39,727 nucleotides of DNA from Burkholderiales bacterium (GCA_025350945.1 JANXWW010000407.1:1-39727), one strand, 5' to 3'; counted from the first letter of the stretch, positions 18,134 to 28,785 are shown. Numbers and translations: made by a program. Notes: a model not told the origin generated them from the sequence alone.

Positions 18134-18790
18134 TCAAAACCGCGACAAATCCACCGTGCGATAAAAATTCATTACCTTCGGCACGTATGCCATCGTCTCA
18201 GGATAGTTGGGAATGCGATTACCGGCGCGTATGACGGCGTTCTCGCCTGCGTTATAGCCTGCCAGTGCCAGCTCAACATTGCCATTAAACATGGTCAGCA
18301 AATCGCGCAGGTAGCGTGTGCCGCCATGAATATTGTCGCTCGGATCGTTGATATTATTTACGCCATAGCGTTGAGCGGTTGCGGGAATCAGCTGCATCAA
18401 ACCTACCGCACCTTTGGGTGACAATGCACGCGCGTTGTAGCCGGATTCTGCACGAATCACAGCGTGAATAAGTTTTGGGTCAAGGCCGTTAATTTTCGCG
18501 GCATTAGCGATAATAGGAACGTACTTGCCGATATCAACGGTGACCGGGCCACTGGCAGACCACGCATTGGGGCGCATGTTACCGTCAGTTGGAATGCGGT
18601 AAACCATACGAAAGCGCTTGTCCAAATGCGGCAGATTTGAAAAATGCACAACACCTTTTTCATCGGTAAAAGAATAGATGTTTGCCATCGCGGCAGATGA
18701 GAAGATACTAGCCAGTATCAGGCAGGCAAGAACCCGCAAGAGGCTGTGGAAAACGCCAACACGGCATACTTGAAGAAGATTTTTTTGCAT
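18134..18790 (-). CDS. Lytic transglycosylase (SLT domain) with N-terminal DUF4124-like segment
   Basis: IYSFTDEKGVVHFSNLP followed by LIHAVIRAESGYNARALSPKGAVGLMQLIPATAQRYGVNNINDPSDNIHGGTRYLRDLLTMFNGNVELALAGYNAGENAV. Met at 18790 preferred. Confidence 0.9.
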   Translation of the reverse strand: MQKNLLQVCRVGVFHSLLRVLACLILASIFSSAAMANIYSFTDEKGVVHFSNLPHLDKRFRMVYRIPTDGNMRPNAWSASGPVTVDIGKYVPIIANAAKINGLDPKLIHAVIRAESGYNARALSPKGAVGLMQLIPATAQRYGVNNINDPSDNIHGGTRYLRDLLTMFNGNVELALAGYNAGENAVIRAGNRIPNYPETMAYVPKVMNFYRTVDLSRF

Positions 18791-19062
18791 CGGGAGCGTT
18801 ATCATTAAAATCATATTTTATTGCAACATATTGAATGGTAACACTTTGTATTCGTGATCTTGGCTTAGTTTGTCTAAAGCCGCCTAACGGTAAACTTGTG
18901 TCATTGCTGAAAAAGCACCATACACAACACTGAAAGGCGGTATCACTGGCACCCTAGTTTTAGACTGCAAAGCGACATTTTTATGAAATTATCCAATGTG
19001 AGACCTGTTTTATTCTGTTAGGTTTAGCACAATCAGTACCAATATCTTGTAAGGTTTAAAAC

Positions 19063-20550
19063 ATGCCGTCCGCAGCAGGTCAATTAAATATTCTGGTCGT
19101 CGATGACGATAGCGTCATTCGTGAGCTGTTGCGCATGCATTTGGCGAGCGCCGATTTTGTGGTGAGAATTGCTGAAGATGGAGAAGACGCACTCGCTCAG
19201 ATACTGAGTAACGCACCCGATCTCATCATTACAGATATTTCGATGCCGAGGATGGATGGCTTTGAGTTGCTTGAGACCGTTCGCGCACGACCAACTACTG
19301 CATTCATTCCGATTATTTTGCTGAGCCAGCATAGCGACGTAACAATATTTCGGCGCGGTATGGAACTGGGCGCAGATGACTTTTTGGCGAAGCCGGTCAA
19401 GCGCCAGGATTTGTTGAACTCGGTTGCGGCGCGTCTAAAACGTGCCGCGCAATCCAAACAGAATCTGCACAATACCAAACGCGCCGATGACGCCATCAGC
19501 GCTGAACCCGCTCTACTGTCTCGTCCACCGCCATCGAACCGCATGCCAACCGAGGATCTCGATGGTTACCGGCTGATTAAAAAACTCGGTGAAGGCGGGA
19601 TGTCGCAGGTATTCCTGGCGGAGCGCGCAGACTCTGGTGAACGGCATGTGCTCAAACTGGTGCGCATTACCGCCGATGAGGATGGCGAGGTGATGCAACG
19701 ATTTATTACCGAATATGCGTTGGTGTCGCAAATTAGCCACCCTAATGTGGCAAAAATTTTTCATCAGGGGTTTTCTGAAACCCATGCCTACATTGCCATG
19801 GAGTATTTTGCCGAAGGTGATTTGCGCAAGCTGATACAACTCTCGCATACACTGCAGCTCACGCCATATCAGACGCTCACCCCACATACGGCAGTTGCCA
19901 TCCTGATTCAAGTTGCGGCGGCACTCAGCGCTGTCCATAAGGGCGGTATCGTACACCGCGATATGAAGCCGGATAACGTCATGCTGCGTGCTGATGGGTC
20001 TCTTGCACTGGCTGATTTTGGCATCGCCAAACATGCCCACACAGATTTAGACCTTACCATGCATGGTGAAGTTTTTGGCACACCCGTTTACATCGCACCT
20101 GAGCAAGCCACCGGCCAGAAAGTCGATCAACGTGCCGACATTTACTCGCTCGGCGCGATGTTCTTCGAACTGTTGACGGGTAAACCCCCATATCAAGCCA
20201 GAGATGCGCAGACAATGCTTGAACTGCATGTAAACGCGCCACTGCCGAAACTACCGCAACATTTAGAGCGCTTCACCCCACTGCTAAATAGCATGCTCGC
20301 TAAAAACCCCGATGACCGACCATCGTCAGCACTCGTTGTGCTTGCAGAACTCGGACGTTTGTTTGGCACATCGGGCACTGCTTCGGTTAATGGAATTTTA
20401 GCGAATGAAGCACTTATTCAAGGCGCGGAAACCAATAAATCTAGTCTGATTGAACGGATCAATCGCGCGGCAGAAGTCAGCATTGCACTATCCTTTTCTG
20501 CTGCGGCAAAATCGTATCACCCGATTTCGGCTGTGCCGGGTTTTTCATGA
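19063..20550 (+). CDS. Response regulator receiver domain fused to a Ser/Thr protein kinase
   Basis: REC: ILVVDDDSVIRELL...LIITDISMPRMDG...LLSQ...LAKPV. Kinase: LGEGGMSQVFLAE, HRDMKPDNVML, ADFGIAKH, GTPVYIAPEQATG. Confidence 0.93.
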   Translation: MPSAAGQLNILVVDDDSVIRELLRMHLASADFVVRIAEDGEDALAQILSNAPDLIITDISMPRMDGFELLETVRARPTTAFIPIILLSQHSDVTIFRRGMELGADDFLAKPVKRQDLLNSVAARLKRAAQSKQNLHNTKRADDAISAEPALLSRPPPSNRMPTEDLDGYRLIKKLGEGGMSQVFLAERADSGERHVLKLVRITADEDGEVMQRFITEYALVSQISHPNVAKIFHQGFSETHAYIAMEYFAEGDLRKLIQLSHTLQLTPYQTLTPHTAVAILIQVAAALSAVHKGGIVHRDMKPDNVMLRADGSLALADFGIAKHAHTDLDLTMHGEVFGTPVYIAPEQATGQKVDQRADIYSLGAMFFELLTGKPPYQARDAQTMLELHVNAPLPKLPQHLERFTPLLNSMLAKNPDDRPSSALVVLAELGRLFGTSGTASVNGILANEALIQGAETNKSSLIERINRAAEVSIALSFSAAAKSYHPISAVPGFS

Positions 20551-20578
20551 TGAGCGCCTTGCGTTGATTTCCTGTCCT

Positions 20579-20590
20579 GTGTCATGACAC
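20579..20590. promoter_or_regulatory. Perfect 12-bp palindrome GTGTCATGACAC between the kinase gene and the histidine kinase gene
   Basis: The sequence equals its own reverse complement and lies in the 70-bp gap between the two signalling genes. Confidence 0.35.
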
Positions 20591-20620
20591 CAACACCTTC
20601 AACCTGCGGCTGACTAAAAT

Positions 20621-23600
20621 TTGGACTCAAACATCGAAGCCACTCAAAATTCGACAGGCACCATGCCTGTCGGCCATGGCACACAAAATGCAACGCCAGT
20701 TCTGGTAACGGGTTCGGCAGGCTCCCGTCCACGATTCGAGTTGCCATGGCTGGTATTGCTGGCCTTGCTGGCTGGAACCGTGCTTGCCGCTTATAAAAGT
20801 GAACAGCGTGCCGATGCTGCTGCGTCAAGACGGTTTCAGGAAATCTCTCGTGCCGCACAGGTAAGCCTGCACAATGAACTTCAGGCAACAAAAGATTTGC
20901 TGGAAAGCACGGCCGCATTTGTTTCGGTGCTGCCCACCACAAGCATGGACGCGCGCGCCTGGACCAACCTGTTCAAGAACCACGTCGATAAAGGCAATAA
21001 CCGCCAAAGTCTGGTGCGAATCGATTACGTTACCACCAGCGCCGCTGCCAGTGGCGCACCATCAACGGTAGCCGCACCACTCAAACTTTCCTATTCGTTC
21101 AAGCCTTTGCCAGGTGCTACGTCGCCCGATCCCGATCTGGAAGCCATTCCTGCTGTTGCACTCGTCGTTGCTGAGGCCGGTAAACGTGCGGGTCCTGCCA
21201 TATCGGCTCCCATAAAAATCCCGGCCAAAGACGGCGGAACCGCAGTCGTCATTGCCATCGTACGCGATACAACGTCGACCACAGAAGAAAAACTGGCTGG
21301 ATCAACGCGTATGCCTGGTCACGTTACCGGGCTTGTTAATCTGGGCGATATTCTTGCAAACATAAGCCGGGCCAACGGGAACCGCATTAACGCCAGATTA
21401 ATGGACGAAACAATCGCCGCCAACATGCCCGCCGAGCAGAATGCGCAGTTCAACGAAGTCATCGGCGGCGATGATGGCAAAAACGCACAGCAGGCGCCGT
21501 GGAGAATCAAAATCACATCAACGCCGCAGCTCGATGACGAGCTGAAAGATTCATCATCCGGACTTATCCTCTTCGTCGGCATCATTGCTTCTATTTTGCT
21601 CGCCGCACTCATCTGGCTGCTCACGCGCTTGCGCCAACAGGCAGAGTCACTATCAGCGAGCATGACAGACCGCTTGCGTGACCAGATGAAGCTCAACGAA
21701 GACATCATTGAATTTAACCCCAGCCCAATTTATCGCAAGGATACGAATGGACGATTTATCGCCGTGAATCGCGCGTGGGAACAATTGTCAGGATACCGTC
21801 GCGCAGATATTATCGGCAAACGAAACAGTGAAATTCAAACCGCTGCTTTGGCGACGGAGAACGATGCGGCCGATCAACGGTTGTATGAAGTTGAAGGTGG
21901 ATATGATGTAAGTGAAAGGCTGGTTACCAACGCCGAAGGGAAAAAATTCGAGACGATGGTCGCCAAACAGCTGGTGCGGCGTGCTGACGGGACTGTTGAT
22001 GGCCTCATCGGTACCATTACCGATTTATCACCCATACGCCGATTGGAACGCGAAATTGCGCTACAGCGAGAACAGCTAGATCTAGTCATCAGCGCATCGC
22101 AGCAAGGTATTTGGGATGTTGAATTACGCGAGGGTGGCAACGCTTATTTTTCGAGTGCGTTTCGCGACATTCTCGGTTATACCTCGGGCGGTTTCCCTAC
22201 GCCTTATCTTTGGGAAAAAAATATTCACCCCGATGATCAGGCCGCATTTGCCGCCGAGCAGATTCGCCACTTCAAAGGCAAGACCCCGTTTTTTGATATT
22301 GAAGCCCGCGCATTACGTCGTGATGGCTCCTATGTCTGGGTAAGAACACGCGCAATTGCGCGAAGCGACGTGGATGGCCGCGCAGTGCGATTTGTTGGCT
22401 CCATTGCCGATATCAGTGATCGTAAGGACGCCGAAAAAATGTTGATCGAAGGTAGCTCCCGGATCGCCGAGGCTGCCAAAGCAAAAGAGGCATTCTTAGC
22501 CACCATGAGCCACGAAATTCGCACGCCGCTCAATGGTGTGCTGGGCATGGCGGCGCTGCTTTCTGATACGCCGCTCAATGAAGAGCAACGCGACTACATC
22601 AGATTGATTCGCGCGTCCGGCGATACGCTGCTGAACTTGATCAACGACATACTCGACTTTTCAAAAATCGAAGCCGGCCACATGAGCCTTGAATCAGTGG
22701 CGGTCGAGGTGATTGCGCTGATCGAAGAAACCTTCGAGATTGTGGCTGAAAAAGCGCGCGAAAAAAGCATTTCGCTTGTCTACGATGTTCGCGACGATGT
22801 GCCGTTTTACATTCTCGGTGACGCCACTCGCCTGCGGCAGATTCTGTTGAATCTGCTGTCCAATGCAATTAAATTCGCGGAAGGCGGCGAAGTAAAACTT
22901 TCTCTTTCAGCGCAACGTAACCAGGCGGGGAAAATTTTGCTTGAAGGCCGCGTGAAAGACACGGGCGTCGGCATTAGCGAAGAGCAGATTGCAAAATTAT
23001 TTTCACCGTTTACCCAGGCAGATCCATCCACCACACGCAAATACGGCGGCACCGGGCTGGGCCTGGCGATTGTGAAACGTTTAACGGAGGCAATGCAGGG
23101 CAGCGTTCGCGTTGAGAGCGTCCTGGGTGAAGGCGCCACATTTATTTTCACGATTGAAACCCAGCAGGCGCGTGGGCCGTTGCGTCCCTATATGCAACGC
23201 GAGGTGTTTGATTTTCTGGGCAAGAAAGTTCTCGTCGTTGACAGTGTGGTCAGCCGTCGCGAAATCAGGCAATACCGTTATACGAGGTGGGGCTTTGATA
23301 CTGTCGCGGTCGGCCCGGATGATGCGGCCGCAACGCTGCGCGCCAAACCCGACATCGATATCGTCATTACTGATTTTGTGCATCCGAGTCCTGATGCGGA
23401 TGAATTTCAGGCGGTTCTCACTGCAAACGACAACGCACGGCTTGCTCAGAGAGACAAGCGCATCGTCAGCATTTTGCTGTCCACCACCACCCGGTCAGAT
23501 CTCACGCGACAAAGTATCGTGCCCGTGCTGCGCCATGATTTCTTTCTGGTGAGGCCAGTCAATACCGCCAAACTTTTCGACGCATTGATGCGCGCTGTCC

Positions 23601-24829
23601 TGGGTGAATTGGGCGTTGATAAATCTTCTCGACCCTATTCACCTTTATCAGACACAACAGATTTGCCTTATGCTGCGGCAGAGGTTAACCAAAACACGGA
23701 TACAGCAATTAAAGCTACAAACGCCTACCCAGCCCTCTCGAGAGTACCCGCAACATTTCAGCCGCAGACCGCCTACCCAGCCACCACCAGTGCCATGCGC
23801 ACCTACCGCGTTTTAGTCGCCGAAGACAATGAGGTCAACCAGCGCGTTATCGGCGGCATGTTGAAAAATTTAGGGCATCACATCACACTTGTCGGCGATG
23901 GTCGCGCTGCCGTGGAAGCCGCTACGCAGCATTATTTTGATGTGATTTTGATGGACATTCAAATGCCCGTTCTGGACGGTACTGTTGCCATGCGCGAAAT
24001 ACGCGCACATTTTGCGCAGGTCGATGACGTGCCCTGTCCGCCCATCGTGGCAATGACAGCGCACGCGCTTGCCGGCGACCGGGAAGGCTATCTCGCCGAT
24101 GGCATGGATGATTATTTATCGAAACCTATTCGTTTGGCGGAAGTTGCTGCCGTTCTTGACCGCACGGCGGGCCAGATACAGTCGCCACCGAAAAAATTAT
24201 CTGACGCTGGCATGCCGATCAGACGCGAGCGCGAGAACACAGCGCCGACTCCTGCACCCGCTGTCGCCCCGATATCGGTCGCAGCACCGATTGCCACAGC
24301 GCCTGCCGCAGCATCTTTTGCAACGCCCGCACGCGCCGCTAGCAGCACGGCAAAACCCGCTGTAGCTGCGTTCGCGCGTAGCGATTTGGCCATCCGGGTC
24401 GATCAATTGCCCATGCTTGATATTGAGCAGCTCGAAGACTTGCGTTATTTGCCCGCCACACCGGGTGCCACGGGTGATGCTTCCGATCCAGTTGGCGGTC
24501 TCATCAGGTTGTTTCAGACCAAAGCGGTCGAGCGCATGGACATCATCGAAAACTGTCTCGCCAATCGCGAATGGAAAGCGCTATCAGAGGTGGCACATAG
24601 CCTGCGCGGTGCCTCAGCCAGCATGGGATTTCCACGCGTCGCATCGCTATGCAAAGACCTAGAACTCGCCTCAAGGCAGTTGGCTGAAGCCAATGCGGAT
24701 AGTTCAGAAAGTGCTGCAAAAACAATAAAGCTTGCCACGCAATCAGAGCTCGATGAAATTTTTGCACTAACGCGTTATTACTACAACCAAGCGGATGCCG
24801 CACTGCGCGAATGGCTGGCAAAGCCCTGA
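20621..24829 (+). CDS. Hybrid sensor histidine kinase: TM - CHASE-like - TM - PAS - PAS - HisKA - HATPase - degenerate REC - REC - HPt
   Basis: H-box [16 protein letters not shown] boxes [38 protein letters not shown]2 [14 protein letters not shown]...[12 protein letters not shown]; HPt [13 protein letters not shown]. The ORF-track start is a TTG at 20621; an ATG at 20663 is an alternative. Confidence 0.9.
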   Translation: MDSNIEATQNSTGTMPVGHGTQNATPVLVTGSAGSRPRFELPWLVLLALLAGTVLAAYKSEQRADAAASRRFQEISRAAQVSLHNELQATKDLLESTAAFVSVLPTTSMDARAWTNLFKNHVDKGNNRQSLVRIDYVTTSAAASGAPSTVAAPLKLSYSFKPLPGATSPDPDLEAIPAVALVVAEAGKRAGPAISAPIKIPAKDGGTAVVIAIVRDTTSTTEEKLAGSTRMPGHVTGLVNLGDILANISRANGNRINARLMDETIAANMPAEQNAQFNEVIGGDDGKNAQQAPWRIKITSTPQLDDELKDSSSGLILFVGIIASILLAALIWLLTRLRQQAESLSASMTDRLRDQMKLNEDIIEFNPSPIYRKDTNGRFIAVNRAWEQLSGYRRADIIGKRNSEIQTAALATENDAADQRLYEVEGGYDVSERLVTNAEGKKFETMVAKQLVRRADGTVDGLIGTITDLSPIRRLEREIALQREQLDLVISASQQGIWDVELREGGNAYFSSAFRDILGYTSGGFPTPYLWEKNIHPDDQAAFAAEQIRHFKGKTPFFDIEARALRRDGSYVWVRTRAIARSDVDGRAVRFVGSIADISDRKDAEKMLIEGSSRIAEAAKAKEAFLATMSHEIRTPLNGVLGMAALLSDTPLNEEQRDYIRLIRASGDTLLNLINDILDFSKIEAGHMSLESVAVEVIALIEETFEIVAEKAREKSISLVYDVRDDVPFYILGDATRLRQILLNLLSNAIKFAEGGEVKLSLSAQRNQAGKILLEGRVKDTGVGISEEQIAKLFSPFTQADPSTTRKYGGTGLGLAIVKRLTEAMQGSVRVESVLGEGATFIFTIETQQARGPLRPYMQREVFDFLGKKVLVVDSVVSRREIRQYRYTRWGFDTVAVGPDDAAATLRAKPDIDIVITDFVHPSPDADEFQAVLTANDNARLAQRDKRIVSILLSTTTRSDLTRQSIVPVLRHDFFLVRPVNTAKLFDALMRAVLGELGVDKSSRPYSPLSDTTDLPYAAAEVNQNTDTAIKATNAYPALSRVPATFQPQTAYPATTSAMRTYRVLVAEDNEVNQRVIGGMLKNLGHHITLVGDGRAAVEAATQHYFDVILMDIQMPVLDGTVAMREIRAHFAQVDDVPCPPIVAMTAHALAGDREGYLADGMDDYLSKPIRLAEVAAVLDRTAGQIQSPPKKLSDAGMPIRRERENTAPTPAPAVAPISVAAPIATAPAAASFATPARAASSTAKPAVAAFARSDLAIRVDQLPMLDIEQLEDLRYLPATPGATGDASDPVGGLIRLFQTKAVERMDIIENCLANREWKALSEVAHSLRGASASMGFPRVASLCKDLELASRQLAEANADSSESAAKTIKLATQSELDEIFALTRYYYNQADAALREWLAKP

Positions 24830-24855
24830 GCGCTGCGGCCATTTACATCAACGTT

Positions 24856-24881
24856 GCCCATGTCTTGATTAAGACACGGGC
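24856..24881. terminator. Hairpin between convergent genes (candidate bidirectional terminator)
   Basis: GCCC-A-TGTCTT-GATT-AAGACA-C-GGGC: 6-bp inner stem and 4-bp outer stem separated by one A/C mismatch. Confidence 0.6.
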
Positions 24882-24910
24882 AGATGTGTGATGAAAAACG
24901 CTATTAACGG

Positions 24911-26161
24911 CTATCGATCAACACGCCGGATCGATGATAGCTGATCGCTCAAACCCCATAATTTTGGATAGCGCCCGGGCCCATAAACAGCGCAGCGGCC
25001 GCCAAAATCAGCGTCTGTGCAAAGCTCCCAGCGACCTTCATAAACAATCACGGATGAAGCAATATCGTTAAAATTTTCGCGCTCAAGATCTGTAATGCCG
25101 CCCCGACTGGCCAGTCTGCGGCCTTGAAAATCATCATGCTCAAACAGTTCAATGGCAGGCCTTGCACTATTTGTCTGCCCCCGATTCTGCGCTAGAAAAT
25201 CTCCGTTGGCGCTGCTCGCTGCGCGTAGCGACGAGATCGAGCGGAATAAAATCGGATCCAACCGACGATATTGTCCTGGCTTCAATACCCGGCATTGCCC
25301 GCGAAAGAAAGCGTCTGTGCAGAACTCCCACGAACCACCCTCGACGACAATGGATGCCACTTCGTCGTTGAAGCCGGTGCTGGCCAAATCAACCATGTTT
25401 TCAACCGCAACCATGCTACGCCCGTTCATCCGCTCGTCATCAAACAGAATCACGCGACCAATGCCCAAATTGGTCGCGCCTGCGCTCTGACCACCCACCA
25501 CCACACCGCCACCGTGCAGGTATGGCGCATCAATATCACCACCACTCATGCGCGCGGATGAAACTTCACCCGCTGTACCGCGGCCAAGATTGGCATATCG
25601 ACCACGTGCATAGGTGCGGCAATCACCGCCATAACCACGCGCAGTGCACAACGTCCACGTGCCATCATGGACGATGATTGATCGGGCACGGTCATTAAAA
25701 CCATTGTTCGAAAAATTAGTTGAATCGCGATCCAGCAAAATTGACGTGCCTTGAAAATCGGGGCGGTCAAACACTTCAATTGATCCACGCCGATAGTTGC
25801 CATAATTGCCGGTCTCGTTGCTGTTGATGCCCACTTCACGGGCAGATGATAATTGACCATCAATGCGGCCATCAAGGTTTCGATATTCACCACGCGTCAG
25901 CGTGGTACACGTACCGCCGAAATTAGCATCAGTGCATAGTTGCCAATTGCCGGATCGCACGACAATTGACGCTGCACGGTCATTAAAACCAATCTGTTCC
26001 AGATTGGGCGTATAGCCACGCAAGGTCAGTGAACGACCACCAAAACCCGGTGCTTCATAAAGCGTTATTTCAGCCGTTTGCGCAAACGAAGTCGCTTGTA
26101 ATGCCAGCAGCAATACACCTCCCCAAAGCGTTTTTTTCCAGCCATTTAATTTTTTATACAT
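24911..26161 (-). CDS. Secreted protein with four tandem beta/gamma-crystallin-type domains
   Basis: Four repeats of the form 'F.D..F.G.....L..FND..SIVV..G.WELCTDA.F.G.C.....G.Y..L' after a signal peptide (MYKKLNGWKKTLWGGVLLLALQATSFAQ). Met at 26161 preferred. Confidence 0.88.
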   Translation of the reverse strand: MYKKLNGWKKTLWGGVLLLALQATSFAQTAEITLYEAPGFGGRSLTLRGYTPNLEQIGFNDRAASIVVRSGNWQLCTDANFGGTCTTLTRGEYRNLDGRIDGQLSSAREVGINSNETGNYGNYRRGSIEVFDRPDFQGTSILLDRDSTNFSNNGFNDRARSIIVHDGTWTLCTARGYGGDCRTYARGRYANLGRGTAGEVSSARMSGGDIDAPYLHGGGVVVGGQSAGATNLGIGRVILFDDERMNGRSMVAVENMVDLASTGFNDEVASIVVEGGSWEFCTDAFFRGQCRVLKPGQYRRLDPILFRSISSLRAASSANGDFLAQNRGQTNSARPAIELFEHDDFQGRRLASRGGITDLERENFNDIASSVIVYEGRWELCTDADFGGRCAVYGPGRYPKLWGLSDQLSSIRRVDR

Positions 26162-26472
26162 TGCAATCTCCTCTGAAAAAACATGATGGGTGACCTCAAT
26201 ACATACTTCACAAATCAACAAACGCAAATGCCTGATTTAAAGAAGACATGAACACAAGCGCATACTAAAATATAATCACACTAAATAAAGTGTACCTCTT
26301 TTATTCTAGAGCCTCTCCAAGCTAAATGCTTCAAAACTGCTTGTGGATATTGGGCTTGCCAATAGGTTTGCCATGCGGCGAATGCTGACCTTAATCTGGT
26401 GTGAGGCTGGGAACTCGTTTTCGGCAGTGAGCGTATCGTCAGCGCGAAAGTAACGTCGCTAGATACTGGCAT

Positions 26473-26544
26473 TTTTCGATGGAGACACACAAACGGGCGC
26501 AGGCAATTTTGCCTCAAACCGCACAGCCAACAAAGGGCTTCACT
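26473..26544 (+). repeat. Dispersed repeat, copy A
   Basis: About 70% identical by eye, over about 72 bp, to 38347-38417. Both start with ttttcgatggaga and carry a small hairpin at the same position. Confidence 0.5.
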
Positions 26545-26562
26545 ATTTCACAGAATTTAGCT

Positions 26563-27528
26563 TCACAACACATGACTCGGCGCAAGGCGGCACGGCACTG
26601 CTGACAATCCCGTCTCTACTTGCACCGTTGGATGGCCGATACGAAAGCGTGATTGCAGCTCGTCGGCTAGGGTTGCAAAAAAATCATCACCGGGATGCCC
26701 CTCACGCATAACCAAATGCACCGTGAGAGCGCTTTGCGTGGTGCTGATTGCCCAGATATGCAAGTCATGCACTTCATTTACGCCCGACAAGGAACCCAGA
26801 TAATTTTTGACTGCCTCAGCATCAATACCGCGCGGCACCGCCTGCAACGCCAGCTGCAATGATTCCCGCAGCAAAAACCAGGTGCTCCATACAATCACCA
26901 GCGCAATCACAATGCTGATTAATGGATCAAGCCACATCCAGTTTGTTACCAAAATCAACCCACCGACAATCGCCACGCCGAGTGAGACCGCAGCATCCGC
27001 CGCCATATGCAAATACGCACCTTTAAGATTAAGATCCTGCTCACGCCCGCGCATGAAGAGCATCGCCGTGGCACCATTCACCACCACGCCCGCAAGCGCT
27101 ACCGCAATGACAATTGAAGCCGTCACGGGCTCTGCGTGGCTCACGCTGGTTAAACGCTGCGCAGCCTCCCACACGATGGCACCGGTCGCCACCAATAACA
27201 GCACCGCGTTGGTAAGTGCCGCAAGAATAGTGGACGAGCCCAAGCCATAAGTGAAGCGCGCTGATGGTGCCTTGAGTGCCAACCGCGTTGCACCCCATGC
27301 GAGCAACAGTCCAATAACGTCACCAAAATTGTGGCCCGCATCTGCTAGGAGCGCGAGCGAATTCGTCCACCAGCCAAAGCCCAGCTCAATCAAAACGAAC
27401 CCAATATTGAGCGACACGCCAATCGCGAAAGCCCGATTGGAATCCGGCACATGATGGTGATGATTGCCTCCATGATCCGCGTCATGGCGGTGATCGTGGG
27501 TGTCATGATGATTATGGTCGTGTGGCAT
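26563..27528 (-). CDS. Cation diffusion facilitator (CDF) family transporter with His-rich N-terminus
   Basis: MPHDHNHHDTHDHRHDADHGGNHHHH; LLADAGHNFGDVIGLLLAW; YLHMAADAAVSLGVAI; C-terminal VNEVHDLHIWAIS. Met at 27528 preferred over the track start. Confidence 0.92.
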   Translation of the reverse strand: MPHDHNHHDTHDHRHDADHGGNHHHHVPDSNRAFAIGVSLNIGFVLIELGFGWWTNSLALLADAGHNFGDVIGLLLAWGATRLALKAPSARFTYGLGSSTILAALTNAVLLLVATGAIVWEAAQRLTSVSHAEPVTASIVIAVALAGVVVNGATAMLFMRGREQDLNLKGAYLHMAADAAVSLGVAIVGGLILVTNWMWLDPLISIVIALVIVWSTWFLLRESLQLALQAVPRGIDAEAVKNYLGSLSGVNEVHDLHIWAISTTQSALTVHLVMREGHPGDDFFATLADELQSRFRIGHPTVQVETGLSAVPCRLAPSHVL

Positions 27529-27634
27529 CGGATTCAGTTCTAAAATAAAGCAATATAAAAGTGATTCCAAGAGTAAATTAAGTATAGCTGCATTTACGCA
27601 ACCTGAAAAATTTGAAAGCAAGGACCGGAGTGCA

Positions 27635-27670
27635 GTCGAGGCTGCAAAAAGCAACAATGAAACCCTCGAC
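27635..27670 (+). promoter_or_regulatory. Inverted repeat upstream of ada (candidate operator or leader hairpin)
   Basis: GTCGAGG (27635-27641) and CCTCGAC (27664-27670), perfect 7-bp arms with a 22-nt spacer, just before the ada start. Confidence 0.35.
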
Positions 27671-27675
27671 GACAC

Positions 27676-28785
27676 ATGGGAATTTGCATCATGAATATTT
27701 TGCACAAACACACAGGCAATAACATTAACGATCAATCTGATTCGCGCTGGCAGGCCGTGCTCGGCCGCGATAAAGAATTTGATGGCGAATTTGTGTACGC
27801 GGTAAAGACCACTGGCGTATATTGCCGCGCATCGTGTCCGTCACGCGTGGCCAAGCGGGGTAATGTTGCGTTTTTTGACACCACTATCGACGCTCAGGCG
27901 GCAGGCTTTCGCGCGTGCAAACGTTGCAACCCGGATGGTGTGTCGCTTGAACATGCGCGCAATGCGGCTGTGAGTGCGGCCTGCGATTTTCTTAAAGCAA
28001 GCGCTGGCAATGTCGCCCTCGCAGCATTGGCAGAACATGCAGGCATGAGCGCGCATCACTTTCATCGCGTGTTCAAATCGGTTACAGGCGTGACCCCCAA
28101 GGCGTATCAAAAAACGATTCAACAATCGCGCATCACCGCAGCGCTCAGTAAAAACAAAACGGTGACTGACGCGATTTACGATGCGGGATTTAATTCGTCA
28201 GGCCGCTTCTACGAAAATGCAGAAACAATACTGGGAATGACGCCAGGCAGCTATAAAAGCGGCGGTAAAAATGAAGACATCCGCTATGCGGCGGAGCCAT
28301 GCGCACTCGGTGTGATCATGGTTGCAGCCACACCGCGCGGCGTATGTGCCATTGAATTCGGCGATTCGGCGCACGATCTTGTTGAACGATTACGGACACG
28401 TTTTCCACTCGCCCATTTTCAGCCCGCCGATGAAATTTTCAAAACATGGTTAGGCAAAATTCTGGAATTTATTGATCATCCCGGCAAACAACCGCGCGGC
28501 TTGCTCGATTTACCAATCGATATTCAAGGCACCGTATTTCAGCAGCGAGTGTGGAGAGCATTACGCGATATTCCAGCGGGTGCTACATTAAGCTACAGTG
28601 AAGTCGCGCAAAAAATTGGCAAGCCCAAAGCCGTGCGTGCGGTGGCGAGTGCCTGTGCTGGGAATTCAATTGCGGTACTCATTCCGTGTCATCGCGTGGT
28701 GCGATCCAACGGTGAATTATCGGGCTATCGGTGGGGAATTGCGCGCAAGGCGGAATTGTTGAAACGCGAAGTAAAGAAAGATTGA
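27676..28785 (+). CDS. ada: Bifunctional methylated-DNA repair protein / transcriptional regulator Ada
   Basis: Four-Cys Zn domain (GVYCRASCPSR...ACKRCNPDG), AraC-type HTH, and methyltransferase motif IPCHRVV. The start may be 27676 or the ATG at 27691. Confidence 0.95.
   Translation: MGICIMNILHKHTGNNINDQSDSRWQAVLGRDKEFDGEFVYAVKTTGVYCRASCPSRVAKRGNVAFFDTTIDAQAAGFRACKRCNPDGVSLEHARNAAVSAACDFLKASAGNVALAALAEHAGMSAHHFHRVFKSVTGVTPKAYQKTIQQSRITAALSKNKTVTDAIYDAGFNSSGRFYENAETILGMTPGSYKSGGKNEDIRYAAEPCALGVIMVAATPRGVCAIEFGDSAHDLVERLRTRFPLAHFQPADEIFKTWLGKILEFIDHPGKQPRGLLDLPIDIQGTVFQQRVWRALRDIPAGATLSYSEVAQKIGKPKAVRAVASACAGNSIAVLIPCHRVVRSNGELSGYRWGIARKAELLKREVKKD

Noticed and set aside
18815-19062. Intergenic region before the receiver-kinase gene checked for tRNA/ncRNA
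   Set aside because: No cloverleaf or convincing structured element could be identified by eye.
26281-26517. 78-aa minus-strand ORF (MRQNCLRPFVCLHRK...)
   Set aside because: Overlaps the dispersed repeat; best explained as repeat-derived spurious ORF, with no ribosome binding site or domain evidence.
27529-27735. N-terminal 69-aa extension of the CDF ORF
   Set aside because: Extension overlaps the divergent ada start and has no family similarity; MPHDHNHH at 27528 is the natural start.
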